From the NCBI RefSeq assembly GCF_963678635.1, contig NC_087062.1, positions 48,407,283 to 48,471,282 on the forward strand: 64,000 nucleotides of DNA. The letters are read 5' to 3'. This stretch comes from Symsagittifera roscoffensis. Lineage: Eukaryota > Xenacoelomorpha > Acoela > Convolutidae. Below the pieces are notes generated by a model, which did not search any database, had not been told where the DNA came from, and saw only the letters and a list, made by a program, of their open reading frames with translations. The translations under genes were made by a program, and so were the position numbers. Of this stretch, positions 23,133 to 34,080 are shown in pieces. The first letter of the stretch is position 1. Each line of letters begins with the position of its first letter.

Positions 23133-23582
23133 CTTGTAGGAGCGATTTTATCTAAATGAATAATGTTTAGTACAATCATTGTACTCATGATGAGTAATTG
23201 TCATGATGAGTATATTTTTCACAACCAATTTAAACCTTTATGTTTAATCGCATAAAACGACTATTGAAACAATAATTGAAGTTCAATTGGTGTTCAATTG
23301 GTACTCAAATCGGTTGTGATAATATGCCATATTATACTATCTTATATTATTGCAGTAATTCAGCAATTAAGAGTCAATTATACACTGTATAATATAATAT
23401 AGTATAATATGGCATATTATCACAACCAATTTGAGTACCAATTGAACACCAATTGAACTTCAATTATTGAAAAATACTATTATTAGTCAGTTGTTAGTAA
23501 CACCCTCCGATGGTGATTCATTCGATTCTGCAATCCTTTCTAGTCACTTCTCATTTCATTCCAAGTTTCGTTAACCTAAACT
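23133..23582. promoter_or_regulatory. Divergent intergenic region with a ~75-bp-arm palindrome
   Basis: The only space between the minus-strand gene (start 23132) and the SET gene (start 23583). Sequence at about 23268-23345 (AATTGAAGTTCAATTGGTG... to ATGCCATATTATACTAT) is repeated in inverted orientation at about 23395-23469, with an AT-rich loop. As the sole spacer of a divergent pair it should hold both promoters (inference). The hairpin could be regulatory or just another foldback insertion. Confidence 0.6.
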
Positions 23583-26276
23583 ATGGACTCCGAACTTCCT
23601 GCTGTGAATACTGCGCAACTTGAAACTCCTGTTTTCCATAGAGATCATAATGAACCTCCATCTAGTCAACAGTCTGTTACTAACAGATGTAGTACATCTC
23701 GGAGTTTCGACCAAAATTTTGCACAGCTCCCATCTGTGGAAGTTCCTATAGGAACCCCCATCCAACCTATGCCCTATGCTGAACCTTGTACAATTATTAC
23801 AGATGTTAATCATAATGACAGTACTTACCACACATTGGAGACTCCGCAGCAAGTGTCTTCTCGAAGTGAAGGGTATTCAAACTTCATTAGCCCAATGCCA
23901 GTGGTGTACCCACACTTTGATCCCGCGTTTTTTCATAGAAATCAAATTGCCAGCCAGCCCACTGATCATCATGATGATTACACTGCCAATGGAACAGAAC
24001 TAAGTCGTTTTTTTTCTCAACCTTCAGAATCAACTCCTTCAAACCAGCATTCAAGTACAGAGCCTCCGACTGAGTCTTCATCTGAGAATATGGCAAAACG
24101 AGTTATTCCAACGAACAATGACTCGCAAACCGAGGTAAGATTCCTTTTGTTTTGAAACAAAAAGCATTTTTGCTGCTCAAACCGTGAAGAGTTGGAAACT
24201 TTCAGCTAATGTTTTTGTTCACTTTTGTAGTTCAACTAAAAGTTTTTGTTTTGAGTTTAGATAGCTGCAAAACTTGCACGCGTTCAAGAACAACTTGAAG
24301 CTGCTTCGTCCAAAGACGACCAAAATGAACATTGCGAGAGGCAAGAAATCGAAACACTTGTTAAAGAGCACTTGGATGTTTTCCAAGAATCGGGTTTTTT
24401 AACCCATAAACAACGTGTTTCGTTATTTCAACTTGTGACAGCCTTCTTATACTGTTATGTCGTGCCATCAATGCTAGAAAAAACCATAAGCTGCATGTCT
24501 GTTCATGCAGTTGCACAAGCGTTTGTGGCATTGTCAGATGAAGACGATACTTGTATAACGGATTCAATTGAACCAAGTGAAAGTGAGTCATCTTGAATTT
24601 CTTCCGTATAACTTTTTTTCAAAATTGTGAAACTGTTTGTTTAGTGTCTACTGAACGTTCGAATCACATTTTGCCGCGATGGCTCGTACATGGTTTGAAA
24701 CTTTATCACACTGAAGTTCGACCACATTTCTTACCTCAGAGTGTCCCGGAAGAAAAGATTTCTTTCACCCGATCTTTCCCTGAGCAACCAATCCAAGTCA
24801 AAACAGAACTTTTTTTGTGAACTCCAGTGGAAACACCAAGTTTCGTGTGAATAGAATTGCCGCCACAGTTTCTGACATGGTACGTTTCAACTTTTAACTT
24901 ATAAGTCTGTGGAAGTTGAACTTCCTAATATGATTTGAACACAACGGTGAATTCGTTCTAGAAGGATCTGTTTAGATTTCTGCTCAAATGGAGCCTGCTA
25001 AGCGACCCAAGACATTGCTCGATCGTCAAGTGGCAAAAATCATGCCTTTGTCAAAAGATCCTGCATTTCAACTGGTGAAACACAAAACGCAGGAAATTCA
25101 CAAGGTACTACTTGGATTTTCCAAGAATTTTTAATTTAAAAAATGTTTCGACTCGGAAACTTTCGGAAAGTTTCGACTGTTTCAGCTGATTTGTACTTCA
25201 CAGTTTTTTTATACAGTATCACAATTTATCAATTGGATGTATGAAACAATACGCTCACGTTTTTCCAGATTGTCAATCACACCGACAAAGATGTTGAAAA
25301 AGCTGTGCGATGTAGACAAGATCAACAAAGATACATTAGACAGACAATTAGAGCACAAGCTTTTGTGAAACAGTATCCAAATTTTGTTGTATCGGAGACA
25401 CGCGTGTCGGGTTTTTTCCAGCGAAACAAATGGGAAACTCATCACGACCTAAAGAAAGTCATGTCCCAAATCGCCATGCTGCAGAAAGAGAAAAGCAAGC
25501 GACAACAAAAGCCGCTTTCTGATTCCAGCGGCATTAGTTATAAAGGCACTGGAAACTTTCTTTCATTGGAAGCACAAACGCTTCTGGCCCACAGATGTGA
25601 TACGCAAGAATGGGTTGGCATTTGTGATGTTGTTTTCCCTACCTTCGGAAGAGGTAATCTTGCGTTTCTTGAAAACGATGACGACAAGTTTCCAAAACTT
25701 TCAAAAGTTTCTTTTTCAAAAAAATTTCTTTTTTGATTCAAACGTTATAGTTTAAAGTTTTAAAAAGTCATAAAGTTTTCAACCAATACAGTTTTTTGAA
25801 TTCCATTCAAAAATGCCATGTAACAGTGTTACATAATATAGAGTAAACTTTAAATGTTGAACATTTTCTGATTCAGGCGTTGTCAGCACACAGGCCTTCC
25901 AGAAGGATGATATTATCATGGACTACCATGGGGTTGCTGTGACAGATAAAACATAACAAGATTTGATAAGGAACCGTTCTGTTCCGACTGAATTTGTGCT
26001 GGAAATTGGCGCGCCTGTGAAGCGTTGCATCGATGCTTCTTCAGAAGTGTGTGTTGAACATCCAACCAACCGCTGTCTTGGTCGACTGGCTAATCACAGC
26101 ACGCTAAACTCCAAGAAGAATTTGGATGCGAATATGAAGATCATAGAAGTTGTTCTTAATGCCTTCGATCCGCCAAAACGATTAGCTGTATTCAAAGCCC
26201 GAAGAAACATTGAGCCTTTCGAACAGCTACGATACGATTATGGCGATAAAGTTGCTCGATACATGTTCAACATGTG
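23583..26276 (+). pseudogene. KMT5A (SETD8)-like SET-domain cargo gene, 6 exons, two lesions
   Basis: Exons 23583-24134, 24261-24582, 24645-24879, 24976-25104, 25269-25653 and 25877-26276 have consistent GT-AG borders and phases. The N-terminal half is Ser/Pro/Gln-rich and probably disordered. The C-terminal SET domain shows GRGVVSTQAF, DYHGVAV, CIDAS, NRCLGRLANHS (cofactor-binding NHS at 26092-26100) and LRYDYGD (26233-26247), in the order and spacing of KMT5A/PR-Set7, the H4K20 monomethyltransferase. Lesions: a frameshift at a run of seven T (24810-24816) and an in-frame TAA at 25954-25956 inside SET. If real, the protein is truncated before its catalytic core. If they are assembly errors, the gene would code for about 670 residues. 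Substrate here is unknown. Confidence 0.75.
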
Positions 26277-26822
26277 AAGTTCACAAGCTCAGCTTTTTTA
26301 CCTTAGAAACTTTTCAAGTTGTGTTACACCCATTCAATGGAAGCTCCATATATTTTATGTTCAACATACTGTATGTTACATACGTGTAGTTACTACTAGT
26401 AGTAGTTCAAACATTTGCACCCACAACTTTTTTCATCGAAGTACATGTACAGTATTTCGGCACGCTCGAAATTACTAATTACTTAGTAACTAATTAGTTA
26501 GTAGTTGCAACTACAAGTAGCCTACTTATAACTAAGTTTGATCAAACAAGTTCAGACACTGGCAGTGTCTTAACCTCAGTACAGTATTTCGGCACGCTCG
26601 AAATTAACTAATTAGTTAGTAGTTGCAACTACAAGTAGTTATAACTAAGTTTGATCAAACGATTGTACCCACAACTTTTTTCATCGGAATACAGTATTTT
26701 AGCACGTAAGTTAATAGTTGCAGTTATTATAACTAGTAGGACAAACTAAACAAAAAAGATGGAATAAAATTGCTTAAAAACTGTAAACTTCTGCCAGATT
26801 AATTCAAAAATATAAAAGTCTT
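26277..26822. repeat. 3' flank with short tandem duplications
   Basis: A segment with CAGTATTTCGGCACGCTCG and TTAGTAGTTGCAACTACAAG occurs at about 26451-26540 and again at 26580-26660, with a third weaker copy near 26695-26735. TAGTTACTACTAGTAGTAG stretches are self-complementary. No gene seen. Confidence 0.65.
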
Positions 26823-27145
26823 GGATTCCATGCCATTTTTCTCACTGGATTCCAACGTCTTGGATTCCATGGTTATAGTGTATTGAATTTATCAACTATT
26901 TTTTTAGCAACTATTTGTTTAGTGGTTGAGTAAAAATGGCTCGGATTCCGGGACCATGTCCTGGATTCCGAATTCAAGTAATTGTTCGCTATACCATGGA
27001 TTCCGGGATTTCGCCAATTTTCAGTGGTTTAATTGATTGTCCCGGATTCCGGGATTTTGCGTATATGCCTGTTTGTGCCGCCATGCGAGTATTTGAACGC
27101 GAAATCCATGGCATGTGCATGTTATATCATTTGAATTCGGAATCC
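26823..27145. promoter_or_regulatory. Right subterminal GGATTCC cluster
   Basis: Eight copies of GGATTCC or its complement at 26823, 26847, 26862, 26943, 26963, 26998, 27044 and 27139 (rev), many as CCATGGATTCCGGGA or CCCGGATTCCGGGA. It mirrors the left cluster and so supports both the element boundaries and a transposase-binding role (inference). A 77-codon frame at 26936-27169 over it is a by-product. Confidence 0.7.
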
Positions 27146-27175
27146 ATGTACACTAATAGTCAAATCTGACTATTG

Positions 27176-27201
27176 AAATAACACGGATTGGCGACGTAAT
27201 G
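27176..27201 (-). repeat. Right terminal inverted repeat (26 bp)
   Basis: Reverse complement identical to 10791-10816 over all 26 bases; ends GGCGACGTAATG. Confidence 0.95.
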
Positions 27202-27203
27202 CC
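27202..27203. other. Target-site duplication CC, right
   Basis: Second copy of the CC at 10789-10790, followed by TAAGGAACG as in the empty site at 31400-31408. Confidence 0.75.
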
Positions 27204-29153
27204 TAAGGAACGAAACCTACATTGTTCACATGATATCATGCTAAAAACAAAACTTACTCACACATACACATACTGTAAATTTATACAACACCACTACACA
27301 ACCAAAACACTCACCAACACGTAACCCAAAACATCGCTTTATGTTTATAATTTCAAAGTATACTTCGCCAAATTTTTCAAAATTCACACCAAAAAATTGA
27401 TTAATCTGCACGGCATCCTCCGTAATAATGATCCCGTACGCCAGATGTATAAATTCTGCCCGCTAAACAATTCCTTTTCTTTTGACGAGTCCCGCTCACT
27501 AATAATCCCCCAAGAATGTATACAGCCCATTGAAATCACCATACTATAACACACTCACAACACCAAGTTTATCCAAAATTTATATAACTTAATCCAGAAC
27601 ACAAGTGATGCATTCTTAACACAAATTGAAGAACTTGAGATCATCAGGGCGCTGGAGCTTCTCTGTCCTCTGCTCAAAACTAAAAACATAATCATGCATG
27701 CTCTATAGCCAGCCTAACCCACCGCGCTCCAACCACGCATATGAACCACACTCCATTTTTGACGAGAGTTGCTCTAGGGTGAGCGAATTTTTAAAATAAC
27801 TGAACTAAAAAAAAGCATTTACGAAACCAACTAATAGAACATAATAACTAATATTGATCTCACTAACAAGATGTAGATATATTATCGCACTCTTGACACA
27901 ATCAATCAAGACGACGTACGATCAAACGAGATCCACTTCTGGAACACGAACAACTGTTCCTCTTTCTACAAAACAACTGCATCTCTCCTCTCTTCACGAA
28001 GTCACTGCTCCAACAACACAAAAATACTTATTCCAAAGAATAAGAAACCTCTCCATCCATCCTTCACTACAATGAACAATTTAAAAACTAAAATTCTCTA
28101 AACCCCAGATGGTTGGAACCAGTTCTAAACTAGTATTTCTAACCAATTATGATATTGATAAGACTATCCCTATAAAATATTACTAACTAACCAACCATAT
28201 CAGATAGCTAGCACTGACAATTAGCACCAGAGCAATTTGAATAAACCTTAAGAAGGTTGTTCTTTTTTGGACAAGTTTCATAAACCTAACCGGCAAATAC
28301 CAGTATACACTAGATCTATTGAGACTACGAGAAATAAGAGTAAGATTAAGATTGATATTAGACTAAGAAAATGCACGAATCTATCCGGCCGAAATTAAGA
28401 TGCGTGACGAACAGACGGTGTAACTCATCTGAAATTACTCTATGAGAAAGCTACCTCAGGCTTAAACTCAAATTGGATTGATTTTCTTCACGCATTTTTT
28501 CGCGATTTAATGCATTTTGTGCTGTACAGCCTTCTATAGCACTAAGACAAAATGACCCGATAAAATCACTAAAACATAATTTTCAAACTCATTTTTCCCA
28601 AAAATGGTTAATTTGAACTAAAAATGGAGAGTAACAAAACCTTTCGGAGTCTTACCAGGTTTACTTTATTTTTCAAAATTTTAAACCGAAGTTGCAACTT
28701 TAAAATGTGTCATTAGATTTGGTTCAAAATTAGGGAGGGAATTGGGCTCATTAGTTGTTATTCTTACATAAATTGAGCTTAATTAGCCTTCAAATCATAA
28801 ACCGAATCAATTGACCGGTTTTAAAAAAGTAAATTGTAATCGAATTTTTGTATAACAACTGCATCATAAATTAGCTGGTAAAACTCCAAGAAATTTTAGT
28901 TTTTGTTGTAATTGGCCAGAAAAGACCGAGCTTGAGAAAAACCAGTTTAAATATTCTGTTTCAATTCAACTTAACGGGTTGCTTTAATTCAGCACAAAAG
29001 TACCTTGTTCTGCACAAAGCCCGGTTTGATCTTCATACATCGAAAATGCTTAACATGCAATTTCATTATCAAAAATCTAAGAATAAGATTAGATAGCACA
29101 AATTTTTGAATTTTTTAAGGAAAAAATGCTTGTCATACATATGCCATATTCCA
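27204..29153. repeat. Tandem unit A (~1.95 kb, non-coding)
   Basis: First of three tandem copies. It starts TAAGGAACGAAACC at the transposon border and ends CATATTCCAAAA. It holds a TATAAAT box context (near 27447) followed by C-rich sequence and may derive from an LTR or non-coding end of retroelement A, because the sequence just left of the transposon belongs to the same family (inference). The conserved 70-codon frame at 27854-28075 recurs in all copies but shows no domain. Confidence 0.85.
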
Positions 29154-31399
29154 AAAGGAACGAAACCTCCATTGTTCACATGAAATCTTGCTAAAAACAA
29201 AACTTACTCACACATACACATACTGTAAATTTATACAACACCAAACACTCACCAACACGTAACCCAAAACATCGCTTTATGTTTATAATTTCAGAGTATA
29301 CTTCGCCAAATTTTTCAAATTTCACACCAAAAAAATGATTAATCTGCACGGCATCCTCCGTAATAATGATCCCGTACGCCAGATGTATAAATTCTGCCCG
29401 CTAAACAATTCCTTTTCTTTTGACGAGTCCCGCCCACTAATAATCCCCCAAGAATGTATACAGCCCATTGAAATCACCATACTATAACACATTCACAACA
29501 CCAAGTTTATCCACAATTTATATAACTTAATCCAGAACACAAGTGATGCATTCTTAACACAAATTGAAGAACTTGAGATCATCAGCGCGCTGGAGCTTCT
29601 CTGTCCTCTGCTCAAAACTAAAAACATAATCATGCATGCTCTATAGCCAGCCTAACCCACCGCGCTCCAACCACGCATATGAACCACACTCCATTTTTGA
29701 CGAGAGTTGCTCTAGGGTGAGCGAATTTTTAAAATAACTGAACTAAAAAAAGCTTTTACGAAACCAACTAATAGAACATAATAACTAATATTGATCTCAC
29801 TAACAAGATGAAGATATATTATCGCTCTCTTGACACAATCAATCAAGACGACGTACGATCAAACGAGATCCACTTCTGGAACACGAACAACTGTTGCTCT
29901 TTCTACAAAACAACTGCATCTCTCCTCTCTTCACGAAGTCACTGCTCCAACAACACAAAAGAAACTTATTCCAAAGAATAAGAAACCTCTCCATCCATCC
30001 TTCACTACAATGAACAATTTAAAAACTCAAATTCTCTAAACCCCAGATGGTTGGAACCAGTTCTAAACTAGTATTTCTAACCAATTATGATATTGATAAG
30101 ACTATCCCTATAAAATATTACTAACTAACCAACCATATCAGATAGCTAGCACTGACAATTAGCACCAGAGCAATTTGAATAAACCTTAAGAAGGTTGTTC
30201 TCCTTTGGACAAGTTTCATAAACCTAACCGGCAAATACCAGTATACACTAGATCTATTGAGACTAGGAGAAATAAGACTAAGATTAAGATTGATATTAGA
30301 CTAAGAAAATGCACGAATCTATCCGGCCGAAAATAAGATGCGTGACGAACAGACGGTGTAACTGATCTGAAATTACTCTATGAGAAAGCTACCTCAGGCT
30401 TAAACTCAAATTGGATTGATTTTCTTCACGCATTTTTTCGCGATTTAATGCATTTTGAGCTGTACAGCCTTCTCTAGCACTAATACAAAATGACCCGATA
30501 AAACCACTAAAACATAATTTTCAAACTCATTTTTCTCAAAAATGGTTAATTTGAACTAAAAATGGAGAGTAACAAAACCTTTCGGAGTCTTACCAGGTTT
30601 ACTTTATTTTTCAAAATTTTAAACCGAAGTTGCAACTTTAAAATGTGTCATTAGATTTGGTTCAAAATTAGGGAGGGAATTGGGCTCATTAGTTGTTATT
30701 CTTACATAAATTGAGCTTAATTAGCCTTCAAATCATAAACCGAATCAATTGACCGGTTTTAAAAAAGTAAATTGTAATCGAATTTTTGTATAACAACTGC
30801 ATCATAAATTAGCTGGTAAAACTCCAAGAAATTTTAGTTTTTGTTGTAATTGGCCAGAAAAGACCGAGCTTGAGAAAAACCAGTTTAAATATTCTGTTTT
30901 AGCTCAACTTAACGGGTTGCTTTAATTCAGCACAAAAGTACCTTGTTCTGCACAAAGCCCGGTTTGATCTTCATACACCGAAAATGCTTAACATGCAATT
31001 TCATTATCAAAAATCTAAGAATAAGATTAGATAGCACAAATTTTTGAACTTTTTAAGGAAAAAATGCTTGTCATACATATGCCATATTCCAAAATGGCAT
31101 GACAGGCATTTTCGATGGCGACAACAAATTATTTTAATGTTATTTCGAAATTGTCCCTAAACGATTTTTTTTCGACCGCAAAACAAATTTTTTACTCATT
31201 TTTTGGGGGTGAATAACGTAGTCCTGCATGCACAAATGGTAAATTTTCTTGTCGTTTTGCTGGATACTTTTTTTTTCAAAAAATCTGAAAACATCTATTT
31301 CTTTTGTATGGCTTGTTTGAGAAAGCATAAGAACCATATTAACAAAGCATACTTAACCAAATTTAATCATTTCGCAGTAAAATTTCACTTCCCTACACC
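29154..31399. repeat. Tandem unit B (~2.2 kb) with the empty insertion site at its end
   Basis: Very similar to unit A base for base up to about 31095, then carries about 300 extra bases (ATGGCATGACAGGCATTTTC... to CCCTACACC) that unit A lacks at its 3' end. This extra part ends with the uninterrupted target site of the DNA transposon at 31398-31399. Confidence 0.85.
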
Positions 31400-33335
31400 T
31401 AAGGAACGAAACCTACATTGTTCACATGAAATCATGCTAAAAACAAAACTTACTCACTCATACACATACTGTAAATCTATACAACACCACTACACAATCA
31501 AAACACTCACCAACACGTAACCCAAAACATCGCTTTATGACGAGAGTTGCTCTAGGGTGAGCGAATTTTTAAAATAACTGAACTAAAAAAAGCTTTTACG
31601 AAACCAACTAATAGAACATAATAACTAATATTGATCTCACTAACAAGATGTAGATATATTATCGCAATGTAAAATATTTCTTAGAGCAAACGGAACGAGC
31701 AGCAAAGGAGATGAAAACTTGATGCAATTCCAACTCTGGAATGGAAAATCTATTGGTTTGTTGCCGTAGTCACAACCCTCACAGGATTTAAAGTATGGAT
31801 TCAACCCCGCAGCAAAGGAAAATTTTGAAAAAGACTATCTCGATTTTGATCTCACATACCAATCCTAGTCACTTGGCACTTCACACAGAAAAGTCAAACA
31901 TCATTTTGCACGTAGTCTCGCTCTAAGCTAAACGAAAGCAACACATCATTGCACCAATCTAGAATCTTGACACAATCAATCAAGACGACGTACGATCAAA
32001 CGAGATCCACTTCTGGAACACGAACAACTGTTCCTCTTTCTACAAAACAACTGCATCTCTCCTCTCTTCACGAAGTCACTGCTCCAACTACACAAAAGAA
32101 ACTTATTCCAAGGAATAAGAAACCTCTCCATCCATCCTTCACTACAATGAACAATTTAAAAACTAAAATTCTCTAAACCCCAGATGGTTGGAACCAGTTC
32201 TAAACTAGTATTTATAACCAATTATGATATTGATAAGACTATCCCTATAAAATATTACTAACTAACCAACCGTATCAGATAGCTAGCACTGACAATTAGC
32301 ACCAGAGCAGTTTGAATAAACCTTAAGAAGGTTGTTCTCCTTTGGACAAGTTTCATAAACCTAACCGGTAAATACCAGTATACACTAGATCTTTTGAGAC
32401 TAGGAGAAATAAGAGTAAGATTAAGATTGAAATTAGACTAAGAAAATGCACGAATCTATCCGGCCGAAAATAAGATGCGTGACGAACAGACGGTGTAACT
32501 CATCTGAAATTACTCTATGAGAAAGCTACCTCAGGCTTAAACTCAAATTGGATTGATTTTCTTCACGCATTTTTTCGCGATTTAATGCATTTTGTGCTAT
32601 ACAGCCTTCTATAGCACTAATACAAAATGACCCGATAAAATCACTAAAACATAATTTTCAAACTCATTTTTCTCAAAAATGGTTAATTTGAACTAAAAAT
32701 GGAGAGGAACAAAACCTTTCGGAGTCTTACCATGTGTACTTTATTTTTCAAAATTTTAAACCGAAGTTGCACCCTTAAATTGTGTCATTAGATTTGGTTC
32801 AAAATTAGGGAGGGAATTGGGCTCATTAGTTGTTATTCTTACATAAATTGAGCTTAATTAGCCTTCAAATCAAAAACTGAATCAATCGACCGGTTTTAAA
32901 AAAGTAATTTGTAATTGAATTTTTGCATAACAACTGCACCATAAATTAGCTGGTAAAACTCCAAGAAATTTTAGTTTTTGTTGTATTTGGCCAAAAAAGA
33001 CCGAGTTTGAGAAAAACCACTTTAAATATTCTGTTTTAGCTCAACTTAACGGGTTGCTTTAATTCAGCACAAAAGTACCTTGTTCTGCACAAAGCCCGGT
33101 TTGATCTTCATACACCGAAAATGCTTACCATGCAATTTCATTATCAAAAATCTAAGAATAAGATTAGATAGCACAAGTTTTTGAACTTTTTAAGGAAAAA
33201 ATGCTTGTCATACATATCCCATATTCCAAAATGGCATGACAGGCATTTTCGATGGCGACAACAAATTATTTTAATGTTATTTCGAAATTGTCCCAAAACG
33301 ATTTTTTTTCAACCGCAAAACAAATTTTTTACTCA
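31400..33335. repeat. Tandem unit C, rearranged
   Basis: Starts TAAGGAACGAAACC like units A and B, then jumps from CATCGCTTTATG (about 31538) to ACGAGAGTTGCTC, deleting about 390 bases. At 31668-31967 it has about 300 bases absent from A and B, then follows them to about 33235 and ends with the shared ATGGCATGACAGG part. It runs into the 33336 block. Confidence 0.8.
31668..31967. other. ~300-bp segment unique to unit C
   Basis: Units A and B read ATTATCGCACTCTTGACAC or ATTATCGCTCTCTTGACAC here. Unit C reads ATTATCGCA, about 300 new bases, then TCTTGACAC. No coding frame, no obvious inverted ends. It is either an insertion or a segment lost from A and B. Confidence 0.6.
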
Positions 33336-34080
33336 TTTTTTGGGGGTGAATAACGTAGTCCTGCATGCACAAATGGTGAATTTTCTTGTCGTTTTGCTGG
33401 ATACTTTTTTTTTCAAAAAATCTGAAAACATCTATTTCTTTTGTATGGCTTGTTTACTAGCGCAGTGAAATTCAATAAATCGCGAAAACATACGTGAAAA
33501 AAAAACAATCCAACTAAATGAACTCTATCATTAGATTCCGACAAACGTTTGCTGCCTAATGCAAAAAGAATCACTTCAATAACCCAATTATTTGTGAAAC
33601 TAGAGAGAAGTTATAAAAACACATCTAACCCATCTAAAATCTAACCCCAACCAATTTTTATCTCCTAGGGTCCCTCAATTCAGTGGCTCTATCTCTGAAT
33701 CTGAAAACGAACTCCAAAAAAGTTGATAATATAGGAACAGTGGTAGTATGTCTTTGGAGATCACAACCCGGAGGGTGGAGGGGGGAGGTGGGAGCTCAGG
33801 AGGCGATGAGCAGGAAGGGTGCGAGTAGGAGCATTGTGATGAAAGCAAGAAAATGCAGATGAAATGTAAAGAGTATTTCAGTAGTCAGGGGATTGGGGAT
33901 GGTTGTTGAAACTGAGGAGAATGGATACCACAGACCCACTTTAGCACTGGTTGCTGCCATGGCCAGGACAGACGTCTCCTTCATCATAGATGAACACATG
34001 TTCGCTAACATAGGTACATCACTACAGCTCTACTACTTAACAATAAATTAAAGTCAAGCAACAAGATTCTAACATAAAAC
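33336..34080 (+). repeat. 750-bp block (copy 1), precursor of blocks inside the satellite
   Basis: Begins TTTTTGGGGGTGAATAACG and ends ATAAAACAAG, where the satellite starts. Recurs almost intact at 37164-37910 and 39522-40271, and its last 230 bases at 38379-38610 and 40743-40976. It includes a very G-rich stretch (GGAGGGTGGAGGGGGGAGG at about 33770-33788) and a possible exon. Confidence 0.9.
33882..34013 (+). CDS. Possible captured exon (~43 codons) in the 750-bp block
   Basis: Bounded by TATTTCAG on the left and GTACATC on the right, with one long open frame reading GLGMVVETEENGYHRPTLAL, ending in a segment with TDVSFIIDEHMFANI. The composition is unlike the AT-rich surroundings and looks like a protein-coding exon. 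Five copies exist (33882, about 37720, 38409, about 40074 and 40774). They differ by single changes such as Val/Ala and Ala/Thr, and none breaks the frame. A 71-codon antisense frame also exists. I do not recognise the protein. It could be an exon of a host gene carried with the repeat, or chance. Confidence 0.4.

Larger units (their letters stand above)
10791..27201 (+). mobile_element. Giant TIR DNA transposon with chromatin-gene cargo (16,411 bp)
   Basis: The boundaries are defined three ways: perfect 26-bp terminal inverted repeats, a 2-bp CC target duplication, and an empty paralogous site at 31398-31399. Inside are four intron-containing gene regions: a DDE-pattern transposase with a BRCT-like end (plus), a C2H2/JmjC gene (plus), an unknown gene (minus) and a KMT5A-like SET gene (plus). 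Clusters of the heptamer GGATTCC lie just inside both ends. Subterminal repeats, a 2-3-bp duplication and a large transposase are known traits of CACTA-like (CMC) elements, but the termini begin CATTACG rather than CACT, so superfamily membership is open. Polinton, Helitron and retroelement hallmark genes were not seen within it. It contains a 200-N assembly gap. Confidence 0.92.

Noticed and set aside
16092-26276. In-frame TAA codons in two cargo genes as a sign of a reassigned genetic code
   Set aside because: The 1035-codon transposase has no internal TAA and ends in TAA, and the JmjC and SET frames end at ordinary stops. Local mutation or error is simpler.
10791-27201. Element as a Polinton/Maverick or a Helitron
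   Set aside because: No protein-primed polymerase B, packaging ATPase, protease, capsid or Rep/helicase segment was seen; the duplication is 2 bp rather than 6, and TIRs are 26 bp.
27854-32176. Conserved 60-75-codon frame (TQSIKTTYDQTRSTSGTRTT) in all three tandem units
   Set aside because: It recurs only because the units are near-identical DNA; one copy lacks the same start context, the C-terminus shifts between copies, and no domain or codon signature supports coding.
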